DNA of 64,000 nucleotides from Pseudomonas extremorientalis (GTDB taxonomy: Bacteria > Pseudomonadota > Gammaproteobacteria > Pseudomonadales > Pseudomonadaceae). Positions within the stretch are counted from its first letter, which is position 1; each line of letters opens with the position of its first letter. The stretch covers positions 62,001 to 126,000 of the forward strand of contig NZ_MDGK01000011.1 of the NCBI RefSeq assembly GCF_001870465.1. The letters are read 5' to 3'. Under the pieces are notes generated by a model. That model was given only the letters and a program-made list of their open reading frames with translations. It was not told where the DNA came from and did no database searches. This document shows, piece by piece, positions 18,356 to 27,682 of the stretch. Made by a program: the position numbers and the translations under genes.

Positions 18356-19696
18356 ATGGACACACCGTTACCCGAACAACCGCAATCGCGGGCTGAAAAG
18401 ATCGTCGAGTTCAAGCGGCAGAAAACCCTGCTCAAGACCGGCGCCCTGCAAGACGCAATCTTCAACAGCGCGTACTTTTCCAGCATCGCCACCGACGAGA
18501 AAGGCGTGATCCAGATCTTCAACGTCGGCGCCGAACGCATGCTCGGTTATGCCGCCGCCGATGTGGTCAACCGCATCACGCCGGCCGATATTTCCGACCC
18601 GATCGAGCTGATCACCCGCGCCGCCGCCCTCAGCCTGGAACTGGATACGCCGATCACGCCGGGCTTCGAAGCGCTGGTGTTCAAGGCCTCGCGGGGTATC
18701 GAAGACATCTACGAGCTGACCTACATCCGCAAGGACGGCAGTCGTCTGTCGGCCATGGTCTCGGTCACCGCCCTGCGCAACCGGCATGACACCATCATCG
18801 GCTACTTGCTGATCGGCACCGACAACACCGCGCGCAAGCAGGAAGAAGCCGAGCGCAAAGGCTTCGAGCGGGCGCTGGAAGAAAAGAACCTGGAGCTGGA
18901 ACACGCCAGCCACATGAAGTCCGAATTCCTCGCCACCATGTCCCATGAGCTGCGCACGCCACTGAACGCGGTCATCGGCTTTTCCGAGGCGCTCAAGGAT
19001 GGCCTGGTCGGCGACATGAGCGAGACCCAGCGCGAATACATCGGCGACATTTTCACCAGCGGCCAGCACTTGTTGTCGTTGATCAACGACATTCTCGACC
19101 TGTCCAAGGTCGAGGCCGGGATGATGGAGCTGGAACTGGAAAACGCAGAACTGGCGGGGCTGTTGGCCAACAGCCTGCTGATCGTGCGGGAAAAGGCGGC
19201 GCTGCAACGCATCCAATTGAAGCTGGAGTGTCCCGAAGACCTCGGCCTTTTACAGCTGGACCTGCGCAAGACCAAACAGATCGTCTACAACCTGCTGGCC
19301 AACGCCGTAAAGTTCAGCGCACACGGCAGCTCAGTGACCTTGACAGTGCGCCAGGTGCCCCGCGCACAGGTCGGGCACATTCCCGGCGACTGGCCAGTGT
19401 ACCGCTTTGCCTTGCCCGACGGCGCTCATCAGCCGTTCCTCGAACTCAGCGTCAGCGACACTGGCATCGGGATCGCCGAGGCGGACATGGACAAGTTGTT
19501 CAAGGCGTTCAGCCAGATCGACAGCAGCCTGGCACGCAAATTCGAAGGCACTGGCCTGGGGCTGGCGATGGTCAAGCGGTTGACCGACCTGCATGGCGGC
19601 AGCGTCGCCGTGGCCAGCCGTGAAGGCTGCGGGGCGCGGTTCGTCGCCTGGCTGCCGCTGCACCGCGCCCCGGAGGCTGCATGCCCCACATCCTGA
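18356..19696 (+). CDS. PAS-domain sensor histidine kinase (soluble)
   Basis: 446 residues with no membrane segment. A PAS domain (about 32-160, with AYFSSIATDEKGVIQIFNVG and a PAC-like GYLLIGTDNTARKQ) leads through a short coiled coil to the HisKA domain (phospho-acceptor His198 in FLATMSHELRTPLNAVIGFSE). The HATPase domain has KQIVYNLLANAVKFS, VSDTGIGI, and the ATP-lid GTGLGLAMVKRL. It senses an internal signal through PAS and phosphorylates one or both downstream response regulators. Its end overlaps the next gene by 16 bases. Start ATG 18356 has only a weak ribosome binding site. Confidence 0.9.
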   Translation: MDTPLPEQPQSRAEKIVEFKRQKTLLKTGALQDAIFNSAYFSSIATDEKGVIQIFNVGAERMLGYAAADVVNRITPADISDPIELITRAAALSLELDTPITPGFEALVFKASRGIEDIYELTYIRKDGSRLSAMVSVTALRNRHDTIIGYLLIGTDNTARKQEEAERKGFERALEEKNLELEHASHMKSEFLATMSHELRTPLNAVIGFSEALKDGLVGDMSETQREYIGDIFTSGQHLLSLINDILDLSKVEAGMMELELENAELAGLLANSLLIVREKAALQRIQLKLECPEDLGLLQLDLRKTKQIVYNLLANAVKFSAHGSSVTLTVRQVPRAQVGHIPGDWPVYRFALPDGAHQPFLELSVSDTGIGIAEADMDKLFKAFSQIDSSLARKFEGTGLGLAMVKRLTDLHGGSVAVASREGCGARFVAWLPLHRAPEAACPTS

Positions 19697-20064
19697 TTGT
19701 TGAAGACAACGAAGCCAACATGCGCCTGGCGCGCCTGTTACTCGTCAATGCCGGTCACACTGTGCTGTGGGCCGCGGATGCCGAAACCGGCCTGACCCTG
19801 GCCCGCGAACAGCAACCGGCGCTGATCCTGATGGACATCCAGTTGCCCGGCATGGACGGTCTGGCCGCCACCGCCTTGCTCAAGCGCGACCCGCTCACCG
19901 CTCACATCCCGGTGATCGCCCTGACGGCAATGGCGATGAAAGAAGACCGCGAAAAGACCCGGCTCGCCGGGTGCGATGCCTACATCATCAAGCCACTGCG
20001 TTACAAAGAGCTGTACCAGGTGATCGACACCTTGCTGCAACAGCACATCCGCCCTCTCACATGA
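19681..20064 (+). CDS. Single-domain response regulator (DivK/CheY-like)
   Basis: 127 residues, only a receiver domain. The acidic pocket is in ILIVEDNEAN, the phospho-acceptor Asp52 in LILMDIQLPGMDG, the conserved Thr in VIALTAMAM and Lys in YIIKPLR. With no output domain it must act by protein contact, or pass phosphate on. The start overlaps the kinase gene, and the REC-EAL gene begins 9 bases after its stop, so the three act as one unit. Confidence 0.92.
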   Translation: MPHILIVEDNEANMRLARLLLVNAGHTVLWAADAETGLTLAREQQPALILMDIQLPGMDGLAATALLKRDPLTAHIPVIALTAMAMKEDREKTRLAGCDAYIIKPLRYKELYQVIDTLLQQHIRPLT

Positions 20065-20073
20065 GTCCTCTCC

Positions 20074-21303
20074 ATGGCCAGCCAACCCGCAACGTTGTTA
20101 ATCGTTGATGATGAACCCCAGGTGCGCAAGCTTCTGGAAACCTTGCTGCAACATGAGGGCTACCAGACCCTGAGCGCGAGCAGCGGCGAAGAAGCCTTGC
20201 AGTTGGTGGCCCGGCAGCCGCCGGACCTGATCCTGCTGGACATCATGATGCCGGGCATGGACGGCTATGAAGTCGCCAGCCAATTGAAGGGCGATGAAAC
20301 CACGGCGGGTATTCCGATCATCATGCTGTCGGCCCTCAGTGAACCGAGCGCCCGTGTCAGCGGGCTTGAAACCGGCGCCGAGGAATTCATCAGCAAGCCG
20401 GTGGAACGTGTCGAGCTATGGTTGCGGGTGCGCAACCTGCTGCGGCTCAAGGAACGCGGCGACCTGGCCAGCCACTCCCGTGAGCTGACGCAACGCCAGA
20501 TCGGCATGAGCGTGCATGACCTGGCGCACCAGTCCCTGGAAAACGACTTGCGCCAAGCGGTAGCGCGTAATGACTTCACGGTGCATTACCAACCCAAGGT
20601 CGAGGTGCCGAGCGGTCGCATCTGCGCCCTCGAAGCGCTGCTGCGTTGGGAAAGGCCGGAATACGGCGCGGTGTCGCCAGCGGTATTTATACCGATCCTG
20701 GAAAGCCTGGGCTTGATCGTCCCCGTGGGGCGCTGGGTGATCGAGCAGGTCTGCCAGCAGATCGCAGAATGGCAACGCGGCGCGATTGGCCCGGTGGAGG
20801 TGTCGGTGAACGTCTCCGGCCATCAATTGATCGAAGGCGACCTGATCGCCGATATCGCACGCACCCTTGCCCGCACCGGGGTCGAGCCCCATTGGCTGGA
20901 AGTGGAACTGACCGAAGGTTCGTTGATGGAAAACACCCAGCACACCATCGCCAGCCTGCAGCGGCTGCACGCCATGGGGGTGAAGATTTCCATCGACGAC
21001 TTCGGCACCGGCTATTCGAGCCTGGCGTACCTGCGGCGGTTTCCCATCGACACGCTGAAGATCGACATCGCGTTCATCCGCGAGGTAACCAGCAACCCGC
21101 AGGACGCGGCGATCACCCGTACCATCATCGAACTGGCCCACAGCCTCAGCCTGCGGGTAGTAGCCGAAGGCGTGGAAACCCAGGCGCAACTGGCGTTCTT
21201 GAAGGAGGCCGGCTGTGATCAGATCCAGGGTTATCTGTTCAGCCGGCCGCTGCCGGTGGAGACCCTGGAGCGGCTGTTGCTGGAGCGCTTAGAGAGTCCG
21301 TGA
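20074..21303 (+). CDS. Response regulator with EAL c-di-GMP phosphodiesterase output
   Basis: 409 residues. Receiver domain at 1-125 (Asp56 in [13 protein letters not shown]), linker, then an EAL domain at about 155-400. The catalytic set looks complete: the EAL motif itself (ALEALLRW), [15 protein letters not shown], the loop-6 motif [19 protein letters not shown] and AEGVET. It should hydrolyse c-di-GMP to pGpG under control of the upstream kinase, favouring motility over biofilm. There is no GGDEF domain. The 3' end overlaps the opposing LysR gene by 15 bases. Confidence 0.92.
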   Translation: MASQPATLLIVDDEPQVRKLLETLLQHEGYQTLSASSGEEALQLVARQPPDLILLDIMMPGMDGYEVASQLKGDETTAGIPIIMLSALSEPSARVSGLETGAEEFISKPVERVELWLRVRNLLRLKERGDLASHSRELTQRQIGMSVHDLAHQSLENDLRQAVARNDFTVHYQPKVEVPSGRICALEALLRWERPEYGAVSPAVFIPILESLGLIVPVGRWVIEQVCQQIAEWQRGAIGPVEVSVNVSGHQLIEGDLIADIARTLARTGVEPHWLEVELTEGSLMENTQHTIASLQRLHAMGVKISIDDFGTGYSSLAYLRRFPIDTLKIDIAFIREVTSNPQDAAITRTIIELAHSLSLRVVAEGVETQAQLAFLKEAGCDQIQGYLFSRPLPVETLERLLLERLESP

Positions 21304-22134
21304 GATTTCCTCACGCAGGCACTCGATCAACCCCCGGTGGGTCGCACTCAAGCGCTGCGCACCGCTGACCAATGCCAGTTCCGAGGGCAGCACCGGCGGC
21401 AGTTCGCTACAGATCCTATGACTGGGCAGAACCGCGTTGTTCGGCAAGATGCTGACGCCCAGGCCAGATGTCACCGCCGCCTGGATGCCGGTCAGGCTAT
21501 GGCTGCCAAACGCCACGCGCCAACTGCGCCGGGCCTTGTCCAGGGTGCGGATGGCGCGCTGGCGGTAGATGCAGCCTTGGGGGAACAACGCCAGGGGCAA
21601 GGTTTCGGCGTGCACATCCTGGTCGTGGCCGCACACCCACACCAACGGCTCCGGCCAACTGGCATGGCATTCGCCGCTGCCGGCTTCGCGCTTGACCAGG
21701 GCGATGTCGATTTCGCCACTGTCCAGTTGCCGGCGCAGGTCGCTGCTCATGCCGCTGACCGTTTCCAGGCGCGCTTCCGGCCGGGCGCGGACGAACCCCG
21801 AGAGCATCGAGGCCATGCGCGTGGCGTCGAAGTCCTCGGGCACGCCCAGGCGCACTGGCACCACACTGGCCTCGGTGTTCAAGGCTTCGCGCGCTTCGCG
21901 GGACAGGTTCAGCAAGCGTCGGGCGTACTGGGTCAGCAATTGGCCATGCTCGGTCGCGCTGACCTGCTGGCCCGAACGGTCGCGCACCAACAGCACCTGC
22001 CCCACGCTGTCTTCGAGCTTGCGAATCTGTTGGCTGACGGTGGATTGAGTGCGGTGCACGCGCTCGGCGGCGCGAGTGAAGCTGCCTTCGTCCACTACGC
22101 AGACCAAGGTGTGCAGCAGTTCAAGATCCAACAT
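21289..22134 (-). CDS. LysR-family transcriptional regulator
   Basis: 281 residues. N-terminal helix-turn-helix FVDEGSF-like region ([36 protein letters not shown]) and a C-terminal substrate-binding domain. It is divergent from the HAD dehalogenase/aldolase pair across about 114 bases, the usual arrangement for a LysR activator of that pair. The inducer is unknown. Confidence 0.9.
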   Translation of the reverse strand: MLDLELLHTLVCVVDEGSFTRAAERVHRTQSTVSQQIRKLEDSVGQVLLVRDRSGQQVSATEHGQLLTQYARRLLNLSREAREALNTEASVVPVRLGVPEDFDATRMASMLSGFVRARPEARLETVSGMSSDLRRQLDSGEIDIALVKREAGSGECHASWPEPLVWVCGHDQDVHAETLPLALFPQGCIYRQRAIRTLDKARRSWRVAFGSHSLTGIQAAVTSGLGVSILPNNAVLPSHRICSELPPVLPSELALVSGAQRLSATHRGLIECLREEISRTL

Positions 22135-22248
22135 GGCAGCGACCTTCTTATCGACAATTCAACTGTGATGCAGAGGTTAATTTAATTTCCAACTGACTAC
22201 CAGGTTTCCTATGCTCAAGCGCTCCCCCCTTTTGGCTAAAGGTGCCCC

Positions 22249-22953
22249 ATGTCACTCGAACACTCCCCTCGCCCGCTGTGGCTGACCTTTGACTGCTACG
22301 GCACGCTGATCCAGTGGGACGAGGGCCTGCGCGCCGCCGTCGAGCGGATACTCGATGAAAAGGGTGAGCATCAGGTCGACCGCGAGACCCTGATCAGCGT
22401 CTACGACCACCATGAACACGCCCTGGAACAAATCCCGCCGCACCGCAGCTTTCGCACCCTGGCGGGCCTGGGTTTGCAACTGGCGCTGAAAGAGCTGGGC
22501 CTGCCGGCCACTGACCGCGATGGCGCGACCCTGACCGACAGCATCAGCGCCATGCCGCCGTTTCCGGAGGTGGTGGCAACGCTCAAGCAGTTGAAGGACT
22601 TGGGCTACAAACTGTGCATCGTCTCCAATACCGACGACGACGTGATCGCCGGCAACGTGGCACAACTTGGCGGCACTATCGACCGCGTGATTACCGCCCA
22701 ACAGGCCGGCGCCTACAAGCCCGACCGTCGACTGTTCGACTATGCCCACCAGCAACTGGGCGTGAGCCTCGATCAGGTGGTGCATATCTGTGCCAGCCCG
22801 CATCTGGACCACGCCGCGGCGCGGGACATCGGCTTCCGGTGTGTGTGGATCGACCGTGGCACCGGCCGACAATTGCTCGCCGATTACACCCCCGACGCGA
22901 CCCTGTCGACCCTCGACGGTGTGCCCGACCTATTCAACTCCCTGGGGTGGTAA
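22249..22953 (+). CDS. HAD-superfamily type II haloacid dehalogenase-like hydrolase
   Basis: 234 residues. The nucleophile Asp15 is in LTFDCYGTLIQWDEG, motif II is IVSNTDD, and the Lys motif is TAQQAGAYKPDRRLF. This is the type II (S)-2-haloacid dehalogenase branch of the HAD family, though many members act on other substrates such as phosphoesters. It is followed after 3 bases by a class II aldolase gene, so both enzymes probably serve one catabolic route under the divergent LysR regulator. Real dehalogenation cannot be asserted. Confidence 0.85.
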   Translation: MSLEHSPRPLWLTFDCYGTLIQWDEGLRAAVERILDEKGEHQVDRETLISVYDHHEHALEQIPPHRSFRTLAGLGLQLALKELGLPATDRDGATLTDSISAMPPFPEVVATLKQLKDLGYKLCIVSNTDDDVIAGNVAQLGGTIDRVITAQQAGAYKPDRRLFDYAHQQLGVSLDQVVHICASPHLDHAAARDIGFRCVWIDRGTGRQLLADYTPDATLSTLDGVPDLFNSLGW

Positions 22954-22956
22954 ACC

Positions 22957-23745
22957 ATGGCCCACACCTTTACGCCCTCCTCTCTTGGCCCGCGCGCCGG
23001 GCGCTTGAACCTCGACACGGTGACCGCCATCGAGGCCCGCGTGGAACTCGCCGCCTGCCTGCAACTGGCGGCGCTGCATGGGATGGAGGAAGGCATCTGC
23101 AATCACTTTTCAGCCACGGTGCCAGGGCATGACGGGCTGTTTTTCGTCAACCCGTTCGGCTATGCCTTCGAGGAAGTCACCGCGTCCGATCTGCTGGTGT
23201 GTGATTTCGCCGGCAATGTGCTCGACGGCCACGGCACGCCGGAAGCCACGGCGTTCTACATCCACGCCCGGTTACATCAACAGCAGCCGCGCATCAAGGC
23301 GGCGTTTCATACCCATATGCCCAACGCTACCGCGCTATGCCTGCTGCAAGGGCCGCCGTTGTTATGGCTGGGGCAGACGGCGTTGAAGTTCTACGGGCGC
23401 ACGGCGGTGGATGAGGACTACAACGGCCTGGCCCTGGATAACCGTGAGGGGCAGCGTATCGCCGCTGCGTTGGGCGATGCGGACATTCTGTTCCTGAAGA
23501 ACCATGGTGTGATGGTGGCTGCGCCGACTATCGCTGAAGCCTGGGATGACGTGTACTACCTGGAGCGTGCGGCGCAGGTGCAGCTGAAGGCGATGGCCAG
23601 CGGGCGGCTGCTCAAGCCGATTGACCCGGCGGTGGCGCAGTTGGCGTATGAACAGATGCGCGCGGGCGATCCAGCGAGTGCACGGGCGCATCTGGACAGT
23701 GCGATGCGGCGGTTGAAGCGATTAGGCTCACACTTCGACCAATGA
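22957..23745 (+). CDS. Class II aldolase/adducin-family protein
   Basis: 262 residues. The metal site and active-site motifs of class II (fuculose-phosphate-type) aldolases are visible: GICNHFSATVPG, HTHMPNATALC (two Zn-binding His) and ILFLKNHGVMVAAPT (third His). Members cleave phosphorylated sugars or decarboxylate beta-keto acids; the substrate is not known here. The start lies 3 bases after the HAD gene stop, so the two are co-translated. Confidence 0.87.
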   Translation: MAHTFTPSSLGPRAGRLNLDTVTAIEARVELAACLQLAALHGMEEGICNHFSATVPGHDGLFFVNPFGYAFEEVTASDLLVCDFAGNVLDGHGTPEATAFYIHARLHQQQPRIKAAFHTHMPNATALCLLQGPPLLWLGQTALKFYGRTAVDEDYNGLALDNREGQRIAAALGDADILFLKNHGVMVAAPTIAEAWDDVYYLERAAQVQLKAMASGRLLKPIDPAVAQLAYEQMRAGDPASARAHLDSAMRRLKRLGSHFDQ

Positions 23746-23878
23746 CACATTTCGAGCGGCATCGACCGAACTTGGTGACCACCGAACCCTGGTCCACCAG
23801 GCGCTCGCGGTGGCCAGTGACCATGCGGCCGGCAGACTGCTTGTCGATACCGGCGATTCTGAGGGTCGCAACGCGCAT
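23742..23878 (-). other. Possible decayed coding remnant
   Basis: On the minus strand an ATG at 23878 opens a frame starting MRVATLRIAGIDKQSAG that stays open through 23742 and then runs into the antisense of the aldolase gene. The first 45 residues look protein-like, but I do not recognise the family. It lies where a gene divergent from the LysR at 23993 would be expected, so it could be the stub of a deleted target gene. Chance is also possible. Nothing else is seen in 23746-23992. Confidence 0.2.
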
Positions 23879-23992
23879 GAATACATCCTGTGGCTTGCAA
23901 TAATGCTTGGAAAAACAATTACTCTAAGTCATCCACGGTTGAATCGAGCTCAACGCCGCATGCAGCCAAACTCCTGAATAAGAGACTTGAAC

Positions 23993-24919
23993 ATGGCTGC
24001 TTTCAACCGCTCCGAACTAGCCGATCTCAACGTGTTCATGGCCATCATCCGCCGCCGCAGCTTTCGCCATGCTGCCCACGAATTGGGTGTGACCACCTCG
24101 GCCCTGAGCCACACCATGCGCAACCTGGAAACCCGCCTGGGGGTCAAACTGCTGTACCGCACCAGCCGTGCCGTCGAACCCACCGATGCCGGCTCGCTGC
24201 TGGCAGAAAAACTCAACCAGGGCTTCGCCACCATCAAGGACGGCCTCGACACCCTGGAGTTGTACCGCGAAGCGCCGATTGGCCGGCTGCGCTTGAACGT
24301 GCCGCGGGATGCGGCGGTATTGCTGCTGGCGCCGATCCTCGGGGAGTTCTGCGCCGCCTACCCGCAACTGCGCGTGGACCTGATCGTGCAGGACCAGATG
24401 ATCGACATCATCGCCGAGGGCTACGACGCCGGTATCCGCTACGGTGCCACCGTGCCCCAGGACATGGTCGCCGTGCCCTTGACCGGTGAGTTGCGCTGGA
24501 TCGTGGTCGCGTCGCCCGCCTACCTGGCCCGCCGGGGCACGCCGCAGGTGCCCAAGGACCTGCTGCAACACGCCTGCATCCGCATGTACCTGGGCGACAA
24601 CACCACCTATAAGTGGGAACTGGGCAACGGCGCTCGCCAGCAACGCATCGACGTGCCCGGCCACTTCAGCGCGGCCGACACCGAGACCATTGTCAACGCG
24701 GCGCTGCAAGGGGTGGGCATCGCCTACTGCCTGTCCAACCGCGTGGAGCAGGAGCTCAAGGACGGCCGCCTGGTGGAGGTCATGCCCGACTGGGCCTGCA
24801 TGGGCGAGCCGTTGTGCATGTATTACCCGAGCCGGCGCCAGCCGCAGCCGGGTTTGCGTCAACTGATCGACATGATCCGCGTGAAAACCATTGGCTCGCA
24901 GTTGATCCAATCACATTGA
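23993..24919 (+). CDS. LysR-family transcriptional regulator
   Basis: 308 residues. DNA-binding domain with FMAIIRRRSFRHAAHELGVT and SALSHTMRNLETRLGVKLLY, then a LysR substrate-binding domain of the CrgA-like type (GRLRLNVPRDAAVLLLAPIL, DAGIRYGATVPQDMVAVPL). I chose ATG 23993, which has AAGAGA upstream, over a TTG two codons before. The adjacent antiporter is on the same strand 58 bases downstream; no divergent target is intact. Confidence 0.88.
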   Translation: MAAFNRSELADLNVFMAIIRRRSFRHAAHELGVTTSALSHTMRNLETRLGVKLLYRTSRAVEPTDAGSLLAEKLNQGFATIKDGLDTLELYREAPIGRLRLNVPRDAAVLLLAPILGEFCAAYPQLRVDLIVQDQMIDIIAEGYDAGIRYGATVPQDMVAVPLTGELRWIVVASPAYLARRGTPQVPKDLLQHACIRMYLGDNTTYKWELGNGARQQRIDVPGHFSAADTETIVNAALQGVGIAYCLSNRVEQELKDGRLVEVMPDWACMGEPLCMYYPSRRQPQPGLRQLIDMIRVKTIGSQLIQSH

Positions 24920-24977
24920 ACCCGTCACCGGCCGCGGTCCTCCAACCTGAACAGACCACGGCCTCGGTGCACGCTCG

Positions 24978-26330
24978 ATGACTTTTATTCTATGGATGGC
25001 CGTGCTGGGCGCTGTCTTGCTCACCCTTGCCCTCACCTCTTCCTACCTGCGCTGGATGCCGGTCACCACCTCGGCGGTGTGCCTGTTGCTGGGGGTAGGC
25101 ATCGGCCCGCTGGGCGTCGACCTGTTGCACCTGGACATCAAAAACTCTGCGCGCTGGATGGAGCACCTCACTGAAGTCGCGGTGCTGTTTTCGCTGTTCG
25201 TCAGCGGCTTGAAGCTGCGTCTGCCACTCAAGCACCGGACCTGGCGCATCGCGTTCGGCATGGCCGGGCCGGTGATGCTGTTGACCATCCTCGGCATCTG
25301 CCTGGCGCTGCATTACCTGTTTGCATTGTCGTGGGGTGTGGCACTGCTGGTCGGGGCGATTCTGGCCCCGACTGACCCGGTGCTGGCAGGCCTGGTGCAG
25401 GTCAATAATGCCCAGGACTATGACGCGCTGCGTTTCGGGCTGTCCGGCGAAGCGGGCCTGAACGACGGCACGGCCTTCCCGTTTGTGATTTTCGCCCTGC
25501 TGTTCATGCAGCACGGCGGGTTCGACGGTGACTGGCTGGGCGGTTGGGTGCTGAAGAATCTGCTCTGGGCGGTGCCGGCCGGGTTGTTGATCGGCTACTG
25601 GATGGGCCGTGGCATAGGCCGCGTGACCCTTTGGTTGCGCATCAGCAACAGTGACAGCACGCTCTCGCCCAATGACTACCTGACGCTCGCACTGATCGCA
25701 CTGGCCTATGTGGTCGCCGAGGCGGTGGGCGGCTATGGCTTCCTGTCAGTGTTCGCGGCGGGGCTTGGCTTGCGCCAGGCGGAGTTCCGCTCGACCGGGA
25801 ACTCGCAGACCCCGTCGGAGCATTTGGCGCTGCCGGTGGTGGGTCACCTGGAGGTAGAGCCAGAACACGCATTGCAAGGTGATGTCAGCGAGCTGAAAGA
25901 CACCCAGATTGCCGCCGGCGTGATGATGGGCGACATGCTCTCGTTCGGCAGCCTGGTGGAGCGTTCGATGGAGGTGTTCCTGGTGACAGTGCTGGGCATC
26001 GTGCTGGTCAGCCACTGGGATTGGCGCGCACTGGCGGTAGCGGCACTGCTGTTCTGCGTGATCCGCCCGCTGGGCGTGCTGGCAATGCCTTGGGGCCGCC
26101 TGATTGATCTGCGGCAGCGCGGGCTGATGGGGTGGTTCGGTATTCGCGGGATCGGCAGTATTTACTACCTGTTCTACGCGCTCAACCACGGCTTGATTGG
26201 CACCAGCAGCGCGGTGGCGGTAAACCTGACCTTGTCAGTCATTGCCCTGAGCATCGTCGTTCATGGCCTGAGTACCCAGCCGATGCTGGTGTGGTATGAA
26301 CGACGAGCCAAGGCGGACGCTCAGTCCTGA
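24978..26330 (+). CDS. CPA1-family sodium/proton antiporter
   Basis: 450 residues, about twelve membrane spans. The transport core is recognised by GAILAPTDPVLAGLVQV and the following LSGEAGLNDGTAFPFVIFAL, with the conserved Asp of the CPA1 (NhaP-like) ion site. A later segment RQRGLMGWFGIRGIGSIYYL matches the second helix bundle. It exchanges Na+ or K+ for protons at the inner membrane. It starts at ATG 24978 and ends overlapping the stop of the small opposing gene at 26321. Confidence 0.9.
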   Translation: MTFILWMAVLGAVLLTLALTSSYLRWMPVTTSAVCLLLGVGIGPLGVDLLHLDIKNSARWMEHLTEVAVLFSLFVSGLKLRLPLKHRTWRIAFGMAGPVMLLTILGICLALHYLFALSWGVALLVGAILAPTDPVLAGLVQVNNAQDYDALRFGLSGEAGLNDGTAFPFVIFALLFMQHGGFDGDWLGGWVLKNLLWAVPAGLLIGYWMGRGIGRVTLWLRISNSDSTLSPNDYLTLALIALAYVVAEAVGGYGFLSVFAAGLGLRQAEFRSTGNSQTPSEHLALPVVGHLEVEPEHALQGDVSELKDTQIAAGVMMGDMLSFGSLVERSMEVFLVTVLGIVLVSHWDWRALAVAALLFCVIRPLGVLAMPWGRLIDLRQRGLMGWFGIRGIGSIYYLFYALNHGLIGTSSAVAVNLTLSVIALSIVVHGLSTQPMLVWYERRAKADAQS

Positions 26331-26455
26331 CGCTCTGTATTGCCTACGTCTGCCGCGTCATCCAGGTCGTTGAGCGGCACTTCTGCATCATCCATCAAGG
26401 AACCGGGGTCTTCATTGCCCGGGTCGTTGAGTTCGTCGTCGAGTTCTTTGGACAT
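26321..26455 (-). CDS. Very small acidic protein of unknown function (44 aa)
   Basis: A 44-residue frame beginning MSKELDDELNDPGNEDPG, extremely rich in Asp, Glu and Asn and with no hydrophobic stretch, so probably disordered. AGAGGAG lies 7 bases before the ATG, a strong argument that it is translated. It starts 11 bases after the stop of another small disordered protein and overlaps the antiporter stop from the other strand by 10 bases. Function unknown. Confidence 0.6.
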   Translation of the reverse strand: MSKELDDELNDPGNEDPGSLMDDAEVPLNDLDDAADVGNTERQD

Positions 26456-26466
26456 GACCGTCTCCT

Positions 26467-26679
26467 CTAACCGCCCTGGGTATCGATATCGGCATCGGTT
26501 TCAGGCTTGGGCTCGCGCTCGGGCTTGAAGTCTGGACTGTAGTCGTTTTCCCTGGCTTTGGGGTCTTTGGCCGGGACCGGATCTTTCGGCGCGTCGGCAG
26601 CGGTACCGGGAGCCGGTTCGCCGCCGTCGATGGCCGGGTCGTTGCGGTTATCGAGTTGCGGGTCTTTGCTTGTGCTCAT
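26467..26679 (-). CDS. Small disordered hypothetical protein (70 aa)
   Basis: 70 residues rich in Pro, Asp, Lys and Glu (for example DPVPAKDPKARENDY), no predicted fold or membrane segment. It forms a two-gene unit with the 44-residue frame just downstream. Composition resembles the short charged proteins often found near stress genes in pseudomonads, but no function can be assigned. It begins at ATG 26679, 85 bases from the membrane protein gene. Confidence 0.6.
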   Translation of the reverse strand: MSTSKDPQLDNRNDPAIDGGEPAPGTAADAPKDPVPAKDPKARENDYSPDFKPEREPKPETDADIDTQGG

Positions 26680-26764
26680 GGGTCACCTCGTTACAGGCCG
26701 CAGGGAAATCAGCAGGGCCTATAGGTAAGGCGCTGCGCCACCCGGCGAAGTTCCGTCCGATTGC

Positions 26765-27310
26765 TCAGCGGATCGGGTTGTCGACCTGGATATAGAACGC
26801 GTATATCCCCAGCACCAGCCAGAACACCATGAACAGCCAGGGCGCACGCATGGAGAACAGCAGCGACTTGCGATAGCCCTTGTGGGACGACTCCATTTCG
26901 GAAAACAGCGGCGACTCATCATAGGCCATGCCCATCACCGGCTCGCTGCGCAGCAGTTCGCTCTGCTTGTAGTGCCAGTGATCGATGATTTCGTACGCCG
27001 CCCGAATGCCTGGCCAGGCATTCAGGGAGCTGAGAATGCCCAGCGAAACCAGGAACACCGGCACCACCAGGGTAAACAGCTTGCCCCACTCCGGGTTGAG
27101 GTTGCCCATGCCGGAAACAAAGGCGATCACCAGGAACGATTGCGCCGTGAGATAAGCGTCGGTGCGGTTGGCCAGGATGGTGGTTTCGTACTGGATCTCG
27201 CGCCGGTAGAAGTCCAAACGGTCCTTGGGCGAACCGAAGATCTTGGCGTTGTGTTCGCTGTGGTCGGTCAGGGCCGCTTCCGGTGTATGGGGAGAGATGA
27301 TTCTGGGCAT
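26765..27310 (-). CDS. Membrane protein of unknown function, three hydrophobic segments
   Basis: 181 residues from the ATG at 27310. A charged N-terminal part (SPKDRLDFYRREIQYETTIL) precedes two close hydrophobic segments (about 66-83 and 89-110) and a third near the C-terminus (APWLFMVFWLVLGIYAFYI). The paired-helix arrangement after a helical cytoplasmic segment loosely recalls small two-helix effector proteins, but I see no decisive motif and no nucleotide-cyclase or sensor gene beside it, so I leave it unassigned. An in-frame start farther upstream falls in REP-like sequence and is unlikely. Confidence 0.7.
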   Translation of the reverse strand: MPRIISPHTPEAALTDHSEHNAKIFGSPKDRLDFYRREIQYETTILANRTDAYLTAQSFLVIAFVSGMGNLNPEWGKLFTLVVPVFLVSLGILSSLNAWPGIRAAYEIIDHWHYKQSELLRSEPVMGMAYDESPLFSEMESSHKGYRKSLLFSMRAPWLFMVFWLVLGIYAFYIQVDNPIR

Positions 27311-27425
27311 GACGGTGCTACCTGCGGGTTCAAGTCCTGTTAGAAGAATCAGCGGCGAGTGAAGTTCAAGTTTGTTCATGCACCAAGTCGGGGCGTCTGC
27401 CAGGCACTGCCCCCTTCTGGTGAAC

Positions 27426-27467
27426 GGGCGTGTTGTCGTGAGCGGGCTTGCTCGCCACAACACGCCC
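27426..27467. repeat. REP-derived hairpin
   Basis: GGGCGTGTTGT and its exact reverse complement enclose a smaller stem (GTGAGC with GCTCGC), with the GAGCGGGCTTGC core shared with the REP doublets near 11-12 kb. It sits in the otherwise featureless 27311-27682 gap between the membrane protein and the ATP-grasp gene. Confidence 0.75.
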
Positions 27468-27682
27468 CTCAGTACAAGCAATTCAGGGTTTCGGCACAGG
27501 CATTGCTTTATCCATTCATCTGCCCGGATACAGGAGCATTCGTTACCCCCCGACCCAGAGCCGACCCCACAAGAAAGTAAGGACCAGGCCCAGTGGCACC
27601 CTTAGCCACGGGCTCATAAAAAATGCGTTTTTTGAAACGGCAGTGCCACCCAAGCGTCCCTCGGCACTGACAAGGTACTGGA

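Noticed and set aside
26765..27310. Membrane protein as a Pycsar- or SLATT-type anti-phage effector
   Set aside because: Only the general two-helix look fits; there is no cyclase, NTPase or sensor gene beside it.
27311..27682. Short open frames in the gap before the ATP-grasp gene
   Set aside because: They overlap the REP hairpin, lack ribosome binding sites and have no protein-like pattern.
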